The notes: generated by a model from the letters alone, not told the origin. Shown: positions 46,001 through 57,929, numbered from the stretch's first letter. The stretch is 64,000 bases of DNA from Lumnitzera littorea (GCA_024138015.1 JAMXBB010000011.1:85054685-85118684), one strand, 5' to 3'. Made by a program: numbers and translations.

Positions 46001-46240
46001 TGTAACCCCCCAATAAGCTCTGTAACTTTTGCATAAGATATGGCAACAATCCTCTGAGTTTCGTAATTAAAATCTCTAATCAATTAATTTTTTTCCCGTG
46101 ACAACAATTTATTTTTTGTGATTCTTTTGTTTTCTGCAAGTGTGATCTATCTTTTTTCAAATGTCCATGCAGTTCATGAATATCTTCTAAGTTTTCAAAC
46201 TTTCCACTATTTCAAATTTTATAGTCTTCCTTAATCTACA
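43061..46240. other. Intergenic, AT-rich
   Basis: No gene recognised. A poly-T run lies near 43699-43715. 44890-45110 is richer in G/C and CpG than its surroundings, with a GGTAAG donor-like site near 45092. A G-box CACGTG is near 45710. Confidence 0.5.
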
Positions 46241-46767
46241 TGTCATCTTTAGGATCTTACCAATAAAGTATAATGAATTTAGGCTTTATGTTTGTGCAAT
46301 GAACCAGCAAAGCAATGTACTATGAGGAGTGCTAAGGTGTTATCTAGCATAACCACTCCAATACTTAAGTTATTACTTTGTGTGTAAGAAGGGAATAAGA
46401 ACACTACAATACTCAAATGTAGGTAAAGTGCACAAAGAGTCTAAGTAGTTTATCATTAGCTTGCTGATTGGTACTTATAGAGAAGGGTGACTAGAAGTTA
46501 GAAGACCTAAAGTGGCACTTTAACACATCCACATGTCATAGACAGTGGGATTGTGCGGCCCAGATTTGTTGGCTAGTGACCATTATTGGCTCTCCAAGCC
46601 TTATCCTGTTATCTGCTAGTTGTTGTAGGCTTATGGTAATTGGGTAGGTTGTCTACTAGGTTTGAGCTAAGGTCGGCTAGGAAGATAATAAGGTCAAATA
46701 CTAGTAAGTTGAGCTAGGCAAGTTAGTATAAGCCTGATGGGACTAGGTTTAAAATACCCTATCAACA
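46241..46767 (-). repeat. 3' LTR of element D
   Basis: Plus-strand ends TGTCATCTTTAGG and CCCTATCAACA. It aligns throughout with 56729-57275. The minus-strand start is TGTTGATAGGG, directly after the PPT. A TATA-like box (CTATAAG, minus) lies near 46479. Confidence 0.9.
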
Positions 46768-46783
46768 CTTGCTCTCCCCATGG
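46768..46783 (-). other. Polypurine tract of element D
   Basis: The minus strand reads ATGGGGAGAGCAAG directly before the 3' LTR. Confidence 0.8.
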
Positions 46784-47621
46784 CCTCATTGCCATTGAAG
46801 TGGTAAGGAAAGAGAATGAATTGGTTCCTCAAGTGCATAGCTGAGATGGGCTTGAAGCACTTATGCTAGCTTGGCAATCTAGAGTATTGGGAAGACATGA
46901 TAACACCCAAGGAGAAGATGTCGACTTAGCATGACTGGAGTTTGACTTAAGGAGACACATCGTAGAGTGATTAGAGTTGACCATACCTTAGGCCGAGTTG
47001 GATACTGAAGTGTTGAGTTGGAGATCAAGGGGGCTAACCTCCTTAAGCAATACAAAGTGTTGAGTAGAGGAGGTGGACTAGTAGAGGTGCCATGCAATCA
47101 TGTCAATCGAGGTGAGGTCATACTAGTAAAGCTGAACTAAATTACCTTATCTGTGCGGAGCATGAAGGCTTCCTAAGCTACTGTGTTGGGGAGATGATGT
47201 AGTGGATTAAGAAGCTGAAGGGACTTTAGTCTACCTTCTTCAAGAAGCTAACTTTTTCAAATCCCTATGTTGGCGCACATTTGTAGAGTGCAAATAATGT
47301 GACATGATAGTTGTTATGTTTATGCAGGCACACGTACAATTGAAGTTGTGTTGTCGTTTAATTGCGGCCATCCAATCAATACTGTCGCCACATGTCTTCA
47401 TCTTGGTATGTAGAGAGAAGTGCACTCATATGGATCCCTATAATCAAGAGTACACTTCCTTAGGTCTTAAGCCTACAAATATACCTAAAGAGGTTCGATT
47501 AAACACTTTCTACGACTTGAAACTTTTGCAATTGCAAACATTATCCATTTCTTCTTAACTTCCTTCTTCATCAACCAACTTTTGTACTTTCTTTTCTTTT
47601 CTTTCTCAATCATACTTCGAA
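46784..47621. other. Noncoding interval and leader of the antisense ORF, element D
   Basis: No gene in the element's own direction. The last ~100 bp before 47622 on the plus strand are pyrimidine-rich (CTTCTTAACTTCCTTC, then TTTCTTTTCTTTTCTTTCTC), like a plant 5' leader. The ATG context is GAAATGG. Confidence 0.6.
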
Positions 47622-50600
47622 ATGGAAACCAACTTCGGCTTGAACTCTAGTGAGTCGCATTTTAACACATCAAATTATGAATTGATGCCTTCAAACTTTG
47701 AGGAAACTAGGAGTGATTCTAGCTTCATGAATGAGGGTGAAGAAGTCTCATCCACACTAGCACAATTAGATGAGGAGAAAAGGAGGGTGCTAGAGAGACT
47801 AGATAAGGCAAAACTCATAAAGGCCATCCCTTGAGATGTTTACCATAGGCCATTAATTTGTTTAATAGGCCTAGGAATGATAGGGGGCCAAGTAGCTAAA
47901 TAAGCAAGAGTAAGCTGACTACCATAAACCATGCTTTAAGCAATTATGTTAAAGGGGAATTTTTTAGCTTGGTAGTGTAATTATCAAAGTACGAAGAGAG
48001 GGAGCCTTTACTATGGGGAAGGCATTTCGCCATCTATGAAAAGTATCTAGAGTTTGGTATGTGCCTCTCCTTCATTGATTTTGAGAAGGAACTCTTTGAT
48101 TACCACTAGTGTTGCCTTGCTCAAATTCCTTCGAATGGGTAGAGAATATTGAAGGTGTTCCAGGCCTTATGTGAGTATTTGGTGGTGTGGACCACACCTA
48201 AGCTATTTAATTATTTTTATTTATAGACAACTTTAAATAGGATGTGCATCCAACATTGCCTAAAAAAGAAGTTGTTTGGGGCTTAGATTTGCCAACGAAG
48301 AACTCATAGGACGAGTTTGTGGTGGTGGAGCTACCTTCACTTAGCTAACTTCTAGACTCAGTGGACCAAACTAGTTTGGACTAGAGCTCTAAAAAAGCTT
48401 AGCTTAAGTAACTTCAAGGTGATGAGAGAGATTGAGGCCTTCATGGCATTGAGGTACAATAATTTAATAAATAACAAGGTGATTGTATGGAGGTATTTCA
48501 ACAGGTTGATCTCCAAGCTCTTTCCTAGCATGGAGAAATCCATGATGAAAAAAATGGTTAGGACGTATAGGTCTAACCTCATCATAAGTTGACTCCTTTG
48601 TCGTGCTACTGTGGGCTTATAAGAAGTTGTCCTTCGTTCTTTGTCATTTTGAGCAATGGGGAGTTCCTCTTTGCCTATGCTGGTTACAATAGAGATTATA
48701 AGTACTTATAATTCTTTATCTTTTATTGATGTTGTTCATTTGTTTTTATAAGTGAGAAGTTAGTTGAGTCTGGAGAGTTGCCCCAACCTGGTGGACTGGA
48801 ACTCATAAGATGGCGAGAGTTTAAGACAAAACTAAAGAAGAAAGTTGTTGACTCCAAGGGCAAGGCTGTGAAGCCGAAGTCAAGGGTAGAGGAGACTAGT
48901 AAGATAAAGCTACCTACTTTACCTTAAGGGGTCTCAATTAGCACCCTTTCTTTGGAGCTAATGGTTATCAAGCCACTAATTGTAGTGGCTCCTACATCTA
49001 ATTCTTCTCTAGCATCCAAGCTCGTTATTACTATAAAAGAGGATGCTCCTATTGTTGATGACCCGAAGTTGGTGGTACTCCCTCTTCCTTCTAAAGGCAA
49101 GGAGAAAAGGCCCGAAAGCGCAGTAGGGAGGAGGTGGCAAGTCAGAAGAGGAAGACCTCTGAAGTGGGTAAGGCAAGTGTGCTAGATCTGAAAAAGGCAA
49201 AAAATGAAGGAGTCGCTTGGCCAGTTTATTATTTACGACTTGCCCTTTATTCACCCATATCGTTACATTGATAACATGGAGGAGAACTATCAGAATATCT
49301 TGAACAAGCATTGGAAGATGGAATAGTGCCAGACCTATTTAGGACTATTCTATACAAGTCTGAGAATAGTCACATATTCATAGGGGGTACTGAGTCGGCA
49401 ACCAAGTAAGTTTGGACGAGACTCCATAGATTGAAGTGGGATATTCAGGACAGCGATGTGACACTACGCCATTAGGGGCTTAGCTTTCAAGCATCAATGG
49501 GTCTTTCACTCCTATTGACTAAGCAATCTTAGAGAAAATGGTAGAGTTCCAAGTCAAGTTGCCCTTGACTTGGGGAGCTAACTTAACTCACTCATTTGTC
49601 ATGCCAGTCTTTATTCCTCTGATCTGCTTTACTTAGCAATTTCCTTTTAAACTTTTCTTTTAACTACTGGTGATTCACTTATTATCATACAATATTATGG
49701 TCAGGTGTTGCTTTGGCTTAGACACTACAATACAACATTAAATGAGGTAAAAAAACCTCCATCGTGAGGTGTTTAGTACATAGGGAAGTGGAGTCCTCAT
49801 TTAGGCTTTTTTATTTCGAAAGTTTAGCAAGGCTAATCGACGTCTTCATTGTTCTTTTGTATAATGGATGGTGTTGGAGGCTGAGTTGCTTAAGGAGAGG
49901 TAGGAGCGAGAGAAAACTGAAGGGGTTGTTAAGGAGATAATGTGCTCAAAAGGAAATTAGAGGAAGAGTAAAAATCCAAGGCTTAACTCTTTAAGGGATT
50001 ATAAGAGGAAAAGAAGACTAAGGAGGAGCTCTATAGATGCAACCATGAGTTGAGTGCATCTGTCTCTAGGATGCAAACTGACTTGGTAATGAAGGTGGAT
50101 GAGTGTGAGAATGCTAAGAAATACTCATTGGAGCTAGTCAATTAGAAGATGGAGTTAGAGAAGATAATATAAGATCTTTAGAAAGAGGCTGATGAGATGA
50201 AAGGGTTGATCTCTAACTTAGAGAATGGAAATGCCATGAGCTTTACTACTGAGCAAAAGCCTATTAAGAGGTTCCTCAAAACAAGGATATCTCCACCGAC
50301 TCAAGGCGGGTGCTTTGAGAGATGGTAAACATCACTTTAGCTTGGACTTAAGCTTTTTGGACCTTTTATACGATCCGACTCATTAAGAGGAAAGGGAAGC
50401 TAAGTAGAAGAAGAAGACAGTAGTTCTTGTTACGAAGGTCGTTTAAGATGCTCTTATACCCTGCCCAGCCTCATTAGATTTGTAGGAGGTCACCCCAAAA
50501 GGTACCCATGAGAAGGATCGAAGTCAAAGTGACCTTCTTACTTACCAGAGCCAATAGAATCTTCCTCTTCCTTCCTGAGCTCAAGGCTAGGCACTTCAAG

Positions 50601-50720
50601 TGGATTAACCTTTCGAAAAAATTGGCACGTTGGACTTCTCTGAATTACCAGAGTTGGCTGATTCAAAATGATAAGCCAATGTTTTTCTTTCCTTTTCTTA
50701 CTTTTGTATTTGTCCTATGA
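47622..50720 (+). pseudogene. Antisense ORF of a Tat element (gypsy-type transposon protein)
   Basis: It begins METNFGLNSSESHFN with a Ser/Glu-rich N-terminus and EEKRRVLERLDKAKL. Across stops and shifts it matches the plant 'putative gypsy type transposon' domain (Transposase_28 family): FAIYEKYLEFGMCLSF, DFEKELFDYH near 48050, then ILKVFQALCEYLVVW near 48150 and PKLFNYFYL near 48200. The later part (50030-50260) is a Glu/Lys-rich coiled coil (MQTDLVMKVDECENAKKYSL, ADEMKGLISNLENGN). Tat elements are known to carry such an ORF downstream of pol in opposite orientation. Function unknown. Heavily mutated here. Confidence 0.72.
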
Positions 50721-50898
50721 AGAGAATTTTTGTACTAGGCTGATATGCTAGCCTTTATTACAGTAAATGTTTGATCAATTGAATAAAAGGCTTCCCTTCG
50801 CTGCCACTCTATATTTTCTTTTTTGTTTTTATATTTCTAGCTTGTTGATAATTGGGTAGCTTAGCCGAGGGATTAGTGCATTTTTTCTTTTAAGACTA

Positions 50899-51065
50899 TT
50901 TAGCTATTGGAGGCTAAGGTCACTTTATTTTTAGGGAAGAGCAAGAGTTGCTCTTCTTAGAGGACCATTCAACTATTAGAAGTCTAGGTCGCGTATGTTA
51001 GGGAAGAGTTGGGGTTGCTCTTCTTTAGAAACCATTCAACTATTAGTAGCTTAGGTCACTATAAG
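50899..51065. repeat. ~68-bp tandem repeats between antisense ORF and integrase
   Basis: Units end in GGCTAAGGTC, GTCTAGGTC and GCTTAGGTC at 50921, 50990 and 51057 (periods 69 and 67). Between them lie GAAGAGCAAGAGTTGCTCTTC (50937-50957, stem GAAGAGCAA/TTGCTCTTC) and a decayed second copy near 51003-51023. Confidence 0.85.
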
Positions 51066-51369
51066 GACCGAGCTGGTGGTGTTCTAGCAGGCATTATGGG
51101 GGTTCCTTGATTGTGTAAGAAGTGTTTCCTATTGTTGAGGTTACTTGATGGGGTATCAAGTCGGTGGTGTTCTATCTTGCCTATGCTTGAAGAGGCATGT
51201 AAGTCAAGAGTCCTTATGAGGACTTCTAATAAATTACAGGCTTGTTCACCCATTTCAAGTTGGAACGAGTTAAGAATAAAAAAGGACACCTAATAACTTT
51301 GGAGACTAAAACTTTCATTAGTATTTTCATAGAAAAAGTACAATTGTATTTACAATATTCTAATAAAAA

Positions 51370-52520
51370 TATAGCTAAATATTGTTGGCTTTTCATGTGC
51401 ACTAGATGAGCTCTTCATCCAAGCTCTCTAGCTTATATGCCTTATTCCTTAGGTTCTTTGTAACTCTAATTGGGTCTTCCCAATTGGGGGCTAGGTTCCC
51501 CTATCCTTCATGTGAGCCAATAGCTTGGAATTCCTTGTATTGAACCTTCTTATCATAATATCTGGCGGGCTTATGTTGATAAGCAGCTACTCGAGCTACA
51601 GTAAGGTCTCGAATATCCTTAATAGTGTCAATGTTAGCCTACAAAAGAGACTCATTTATGATAGCATTGAACAATTAAGTCTAGATGTTAGGAAGATCTA
51701 GTGGAGAGGATTGGTTTCGAGCTGAAAGCTAAGCTAAATGGAGTTTTGCCTGTAGAAGTATGGTAAGTAAACCTGTATCCCTACAAGATGTTTGATAGCT
51801 TGTTTACCCATTTTCCCTGAGCTTACTCAACCCTCTTCTTAATGCTGTTGAGAATGATCCTATTGCTCGCCTTGACCTGGCTATTGAATTAAGAGTGCAT
51901 AATCGAGGTAAAGTAGGGTATACTATAATGCTTCACGCAAAATTCTTCAAATTTAAGGTTATTGAACTGCTGCCTATTATCCATGATAAGGGCATATGGA
52001 ACCCTAAACCTAGAAAGGATGATGCAAATGGAGGATTCTATACTCTTCTCCGTTATCTTAGAGATGGTCTTGGCTTTGACTTACTTAGTGAAGTAGTTAA
52101 TGGCCATAATGATGAATTGCCACCCCTAGAGGCCTTAAGGAAAGCTCTAAGGATATTGATTTCCTACTAAGAAAAAGGTCAAGGGCTTAATAAAGGTTGA
52201 AGGTTGGAGTTAGGGGCATATGTGATCAGAGCATGCTTCTGACATTGAGGACACTTCTAAGCTATGACTTTTGCATCTTGTGTCATAGTAAGCCAATAGT
52301 AATCAAGCTGAAGAGCTCAAATGTAGAGGACTTGTTATTGGATGTGATTGTTACACAGTCTAACATACAGCCCTTCCATGACATGCAACCCCTCTTTTGG
52401 TTGGAGGCATCTCAACAAGGGGAGGCTAACTCTTCTTTGGTACAAGATGTCATCAATTAAGGTGTAGTTGGTGGTATGATACCTCAATTTCTTGGCCTCT
52501 TTCTTATTGGCTAATAACAT
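51370..52520 (-). pseudogene. Element D integrase
   Basis: The minus strand reads YTLIDDILYQRRVSLPLLRC, then KCPKCQKHA (zinc-finger Cys pair), WEIDILRALPLARGG (first Asp), IMDNRQQFNNLKFEEFCVKH (second Asp) and SQVKASNRIILNSIKKRVE, in which the catalytic Glu is Lys (AAG at 51871-51873, GAG expected). STGKTPFSLAF follows. The C-terminal segment ends near 51370. Many stops. Confidence 0.87.
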
Positions 52521-53470
52521 GCCCTACTCCAAATAGCTTAGGATCGGGTCCATCCAGCTCGGCTTTGCTGGTGCTGTACTAGGCTCGAAGACCTTAGCTC
52601 TATCAAAGTGATGCTCTTCTTCAGTAAGTACTCAATGAATATCTTCTTATCCTTCACCTGCAGTCGATTTCTCAATTCATGAAATTTTTATGATATTTCA
52701 TGAAGGAAACTCAGTTAGGAGAGCCTTTACCTTCTCCAGGTATCTTGCCATGGTGTCATTCCTAGCTTATATTCACCTCGGACTTGCTAGACGATGAGTA
52801 TATAGTTTGAGAATACGTTAAGGTATAAGGCACATATCTCTTTGGTCAACTTGAGACTGGTGATTAAGGCCTCGTATTTGGATTCGTTGTTATATGTATC
52901 AAACTCGACTTTGAGGGTATAGAAGATCGCTATCTTATGCAATGCAATGAGCACCAAACCCATACCTCTTTCTTTAGAGATGGAAGAGCCATTGACAAAG
53001 AGAGTCTACACCAGTTTGTCATCCTTAATTGGTGTTTCCTCCTCTTTAATGCATTCTATGATGAAGTCAGCCAACATCTATGCTTTGTTGGCCATTCATG
53101 GCTGGTATTGTATGCCATGTGTGCTCAAATCTAGCATGTACATAACCATCCGACTAAATGAATCGAGCTTTTGCAAAAGTGTACAAAATGGCTGGTCTAT
53201 CAGTACCATGATTTGTTGTATTTAGAAGTAAGGCCAAAACCATTGTGTAGAAATTACGACTACTAAGGTGAACTTTTCTACTTTGGAATATTTGACCTCA
53301 GGCCCTTAGAGAATGTAATTGACGTAGTATACAAGTTTGTGTTCTCTTCCTTTCATCCTAATCAATACATACGAAAGTGCATTGTCGTTGATTGCCAAGT
53401 ATAGGTAAAGATCCTCTCCTTGAATTAGCTTCGAGAGCACGGGTGGGTGCTTTAGCAAGTCCTATAGCTC
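52521..53470 (-). pseudogene. Element D RNase H domains
   Basis: The conventional RNase H (53470-53220) is very degraded. The second RNase H-like domain of Tat elements is clearer: FVNGSSISKERGMGLVLIAL near 52990, LKVEFDTYNNESKYEALITS, and KVKALLTEF further on. The catalytic Asp of the usual VDGSS is Asn here (GAT->AAT class). It would degrade RNA in RNA-DNA hybrids. Confidence 0.75.
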
Positions 53471-54260
53471 TTTGAAGTTTACTTAGCATTACGGAGTCCA
53501 TTCAAAACCCTTAGAATTCTTAGGGATTTTGAAGGACTGCATACATTTGTCTATGCTTATGGAGACAAATTTGCTCAGCACAACCACTATGCCAATATGT
53601 TTCTAAACTTCCTTGACCATGTTAGTAGGCTACATGTCTTTGATGGCCTTGCTCTTTTTTGGATTAGCCTCAATCCTTTGTTACATAACCATGAAGCCTA
53701 GGAACTTATCAGAGGTAACCTCAAATACACACTTATGGGGGTTTAGCTTCGTGTCATACATCCTCATTTTATCAAAGGCCTCCTATAAGTCCTTGATATG
53801 GCAGCTAGGCTACTTGCTTTTGATAAGCATGTCATCTATATACACCTCCATGTTCCGCCTAAGTTGAGCTTGAACAATGTGGTCACCATTCGCTAATATA
53901 TGTCCTCGGTATTTTTTAGGCCAAAAGGCATGAAGTTGTAGCAATAGGTGCTAAAATTTATGATGAAAGAGGTGTGGACTTTGTCCTCTAGTCCATCTTG
54001 ATTTGATTGTAACCTAAAAAAGCATTCATAAAGCTCAACAGAGCATGTCTCAACATGGAGTCAACTAGCTGGTCTATCCTCGAGAGAGGGAAGCATTTCT
54101 TTGAGTAGGCACTATTGAGGTCAGTATAATTGATACACATTTGCCACTTCCCATCTTTTTTCTTAACTACTATGACATTGGCTAGTCGGGTCAGGTGCTT
54201 TTCCTTTTGTACGAAGCTTGCCTTCAATAGCTTCTATACTTTCTCCTTAATGATGGCCTA
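53471..54260 (-). pseudogene. Element D reverse transcriptase
   Basis: The minus strand reads ASFVQKEKHLTRLANVIVVK, WQMCINYTDLNSAYSKKCFP, SRIDQLVDSMLRHALLSFMN and FLGYNQIKMD (54227-53988), then after shifts MEVYIDDMLIKSK near 53850-53812, with the catalytic YIDD intact. Stops and frameshifts elsewhere. Confidence 0.9.
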
Positions 54261-54579
54261 CTACTCTAAGGAAAAATGTCTTTTCTTTTGCTTGATAGGC
54301 TAGACATTCTCATCAATTTTGAGGTTATGGGTTGTTAAGTTGATTGAGATATTAAGCATATCCAATGTTAATCAGGTGAACTAATTAGAGTTGGCCCGTA
54401 TGAACTAAACAATATCCTCCTTCACCTTGGGAGGTGTTTCGACCTTAATCTTAGTGGTCTAATCAAGGTAGGTGCTAATCTACACGTCCTCTATCTTTTC
54501 ACCAAGCTCACCTCTCTCAATCAACTTCTCCTATGGACTTGTTTCTAAAATGAAGACATCATCACATCGAGCCACCTTC

Positions 54580-55130
54580 AAGTAAACTTCCCTAGAGAGC
54601 TTCTAATCACATCTACAAACTCCCCCCCTAGTAGGGATTAGGAGCTTGGCCTTTAAGTAGAGGGACAATATGATAACTCTAAAACTGGTAAGGCTTAATT
54701 GTCTTAGTAAAGTGCTGTAGGAAGATGGGCAATCAACCACTACAAATTTTACTAGTTGTTCAGCGACATTTTTGTCGTCATCGAGCTCCATACTTAAGGT
54801 GATGATGCCCTTAGGTCGGATGGTTTCCCTATTGAAGCCGATAATATAGCTTCATTTATATTGGCAGTTTCTTCCTCATCTTGTCTACATGTGCTTGAAG
54901 AGGATGTTGGTGGAGTTATTAGTGTCTACTATGATATTTAGGACCTCAAAGCCCGTGATCTTGGTCCTAATCATCAGGGCATCATGATGAGGGGTAATCA
55001 ACCCCTCTAGATCTTTGTTATAGAAGGAGATGAAGGTGTCTCACCTTAGCCTCTTCACCTTCATAGCTATCACCTCAAATGGGGTATTAGCTAAGTTGTT
55101 GTAGGTCAGCCGACTCCTTGGGTATAGCCC
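54580..55130 (-). pseudogene. Element D protease
   Basis: The minus strand around 54900-54935 reads NIIVDTNNSTNILF, matching the VDTGSSADIL protease signature, with Gly->Asn at the catalytic triplet. IIGFNRETIRPKGIITLSME and FVVVDCPSSYSTLLRQLSLT follow, as in Tat proteases. Confidence 0.82.
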
Positions 55131-55199
55131 CCCAGCAATAATGTTGATGACACCATTAGGGGCTCAATTGTCGTAGCGGTCATTGTTTTTTTTCTTCTT

Positions 55200-56637
55200 A
55201 GGCATCTTTAGTCCGTGGCCATTGAGGTGTCATCTTTACACCATTGTTGGCTTTAGCTATGTACTCATTAAAGAAGCCCCTTTTGATGGTGTACTCCATG
55301 GTGTTTTTCAATTGAAAGCACTCATTTGTTGTATGGTTGTAATACCTATGGAATTAACAAAATTTGTTTGAGCACCAATGATTAGGGTTCCTCCTCATCT
55401 TGGGGGGTTTTGTAATACACCTATTCTTCGAACCTCTATATAGACCTAAGCAAGGGGTTAGTTAAGAGGGGTGTGTTGAGTGAATATGGGCGAGGCCAAT
55501 GGGCACTTCTTGTTGTTAGAGCCTTCCCTGTCAGGGCAGCTTAGCAACTTACCGCTAAGGTGGTCTTTGATAGACCCATTTTCCTTGTCCTTCTCTCTAC
55601 TTAACTTCTTTAGGTCGGCCTCACATCTAGCTTGAATATTATCTTTTTAGTCCATATATTTCTAGGGCTTGTGCTAGAATTCAGCTAGGGTCTTAGGCTT
55701 ACATTTTAAGATCGACCAGAAAAAGTCTCTAGAATGTTTGATGTTGAGATAAGTAGCATGAACAGCATTTCCCTCGTTAAGTTGAAGGATCTCCACCACA
55801 GTGTTATTAAACTGTACAACATACTCTTGAAAGGTTTTCCCTTCCTTTTGCTTAATCAAATACAAGGACAAGATATCCTTGGACCAGGGTTTGCTAGCTT
55901 TAAAACGAAGGCTGAATCAATGAGTGAGCTCATTGAAGGTACGGATAGAGTTCTCAGGCAAATGGTTGAACTACATCCGAGTTGCCTTTCTCAAAGAGTT
56001 TAAGAAGGCCTTGCATATGATTGCATCCCCATGACCATAGAGGTCCATAAGGGTACGAAAGTAAAGAAGGTGATCGTCATGATTACCAATATTGTTGTAT
56101 TAGCATAGGGTAAGGAGTTTGGAATATGGAGACAAAACCTCATCTTGGATACGCTTAGTAAAAAGGGCTTTATTGCTGGCGACTAAGCTAACTCCTTCAA
56201 CTGTTTTGCTCTCTTGCTTCCCCAAGAGCCTCTTGACCATTTTCGTAGAGCACATACAAGTTGATGTTGCCAACCAAGTGAACTCCACGTGTTGTCGAGT
56301 GGGCAACCCCTCCATGGGAGATGGCCATGTGCTCATTGCTAGTAAAGGTGCTATGATAGTTAGCAGTAAGTTGCACCTACTTCTCCTAGACTAGGGGATT
56401 GGGTTGTGGAGCCCCATCATTTTATTGCTGCTGTTGTAGATTGTTCCATTCATTATGGGCATCTAAGGCTTCAGATAGTCGAGTGTGCCTACTCTACCTC
56501 TCAACTTTAGTAAGCCTAGCTTGGAACTCTATGTTGTAAGTAGTGAACTCTTTAAGTAACTTCTACATTTGTTCTAATTGTTGCTTAAGGATTGAGTGGC
56601 TAGAGGTTGGTTGATTGGATTTACAACACGAGACATG
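55200..56637 (-). pseudogene. Element D gag
   Basis: The ATG at 56637 (minus) opens MSRVVNPINQPLATQSLSNN. RIQDEVLSPYSKLLTL (near 56130) and SLYLIKQKEGKTFQEYVVQF (near 55850) are gag-core blocks, and the zinc-finger-like CFQLKNTMEYTIKRGFFNEY region lies at 55390-55250, with HRYYNHTTNEC upstream. Stops break it, many at Gln and Trp codons. The particle protein of the element. Confidence 0.82.
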
Positions 56638-56705
56638 GTGAATAAAAGGAAATAGGAAAACTGTTTGGAAAGTGTTTGCGATGTTTTGGTATGAAATGAG
56701 TTAGT

Positions 56706-56723
56706 TTCTTATAGACGACACCA
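56706..56723 (-). other. Degraded primer-binding site, element D
   Basis: The minus strand reads TGGTGTCGTCTATAAGAA; Tat-type elements usually have TGGCGCCGTCTGTGGGAA. The five differences are all C->T or G->A. It lies five bases after the 5' LTR end. Confidence 0.75.
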
Positions 56724-56728
56724 AATAA

Positions 56729-57275
56729 TGTCTTTAAGATCTTGCCAATAAAGTATAGTGAATCTAGGCTTTGCGCTTGTGCAATGAGCTTACAAAGTAA
56801 TGTATTGCAAGACGTGTCGAGATATTGTCTAACATGGCCACTCTAATACTTAAGTTAGTATTTTATGTGTGAGGAGAGAATAAGAACACAAGGATACTCA
56901 AATGAAAGCAAAATGCATAAAGAGTCTAAGTGGTTTACTATTAGAATACTAGTTGGTATTTATAGAGGAGGGTAATCGAAAGTTATTGGACCTGGAGTGG
57001 CATTTTGACACATCCACATGTCATGGATAATACGAGTGTACAATCCAACGTGGTTCGGATTTGTTAGCTAATGGCCATTACTAACTCTTTAAGCCTTGTC
57101 CTAATATTTGCTAGCCATTATAGGCCTATGATAACTAGGTAGGCTCTCTGATAAGCTTGGGCAGAGGTTGGTTAGGAGAATAATAGGATCAAATACTAGC
57201 AAGTCGAGCTAAGTTAAAAGGTTAGGTAAGTCAATACAAGCCTGAATGATTTAAGTCTAAAATATTCTATCAGCA
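56729..57275 (-). repeat. 5' LTR of element D
   Basis: Plus-strand ends TGTCTTTAAGATC and TTCTATCAGCA. A TATA box TATAAATA (minus strand, 56957-56964) is well preserved. It aligns with 46241-46767. Confidence 0.9.
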
Positions 57276-57869
57276 TTATATTATTTAAGTTCTAGTAGAT
57301 TTTTGGTCTCTTTTTACATATCCATCAACTACTCCTAAAATATGTTGAGAAAAACTATCAAAATGTATGCTATAAGAATCTAACTTAATAATATTAAGAG
57401 TAAATGGGTAATTTTACAAAATCATTCTCTTTTTCTTTGTTCTACTCATATCATATTTATTGTCTCAAATCATTTTATTTTTAACAGAGACGACGTATTA
57501 AAAGTAAGTAGATATATTGAGAGATATATTTAGCAATCTAATTATTATATGTTTTTAATAGTGAAATTTGTGAGTAGATATATTACCGTTATCTAGTTAT
57601 AAGTTTCATGTATTTGGTAATTTTACATACAAATAGTATAGGTGCATTGTCTGCTAAGACTTCATAATGCTTCTCTTTGTTCGTTAATTTCCTATACATA
57701 TCCTAATATGAATGCAAAATGGCAATTGCCCTTTAAGATTCGCAGGATGAATTTATTATGATTCTTTAAGTGAAATTATGCCAAAACGATCCTCAAAATC
57801 ACATCATTATTAGTTCGTCATCATTTGGCCTCGCTGGAGCTTTAACGTCACGCTGCCTTCGATATAATA

Positions 57870-57929
57870 AGTCAAACGTGTTTAACTCAGTCAAACGGGT
57901 AATTAACTCGGTCAAACGTGTTTAAGAAC
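57870..57929. repeat. Three-copy ~20-bp repeat with GTCAAACG
   Basis: AGTCAAACGTGTTTAACTC, AGTCAAACGGGTAATTAACTC and GGTCAAACGTGTTTAAGAAC follow one another directly. GTCAA elements recall W-box-like sites but may be fortuitous. Confidence 0.85.

Larger units (their letters stand above)
46241..57275 (-). mobile_element. Tat-lineage Ty3/gypsy element D with an antisense ORF
   Basis: The element is on the minus strand: 5' LTR 56729-57275, PBS 56706-56723, gag from 56637, protease, RT, RNase H (two domains), integrase to ~51370, tandem repeats, then a plus-strand ORF (47622-50720), PPT and 3' LTR 46241-46767. RT motifs (NVIVVKKKDGKWQMCINYTD, FMNAFLGYNQIKMD, VYIDDMLIKSK) and the antisense ORF are characteristic of the Tat group. 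LTRs are only about 80% identical, so it is old. Flanking 5-mers CTACA and TTATA could be a target duplication changed by two C->T steps, but this is weak. Confidence 0.88.

Noticed and set aside
47622..50720. Host gene on the plus strand
   Set aside because: It lies between the PPT and integrase of element D and matches the antisense ORF type known from Tat elements.
46236..57280. CTACA/TTATA as target duplication of element D
   Set aside because: It requires two substitutions in five bases. Noted as possible but not used as evidence.
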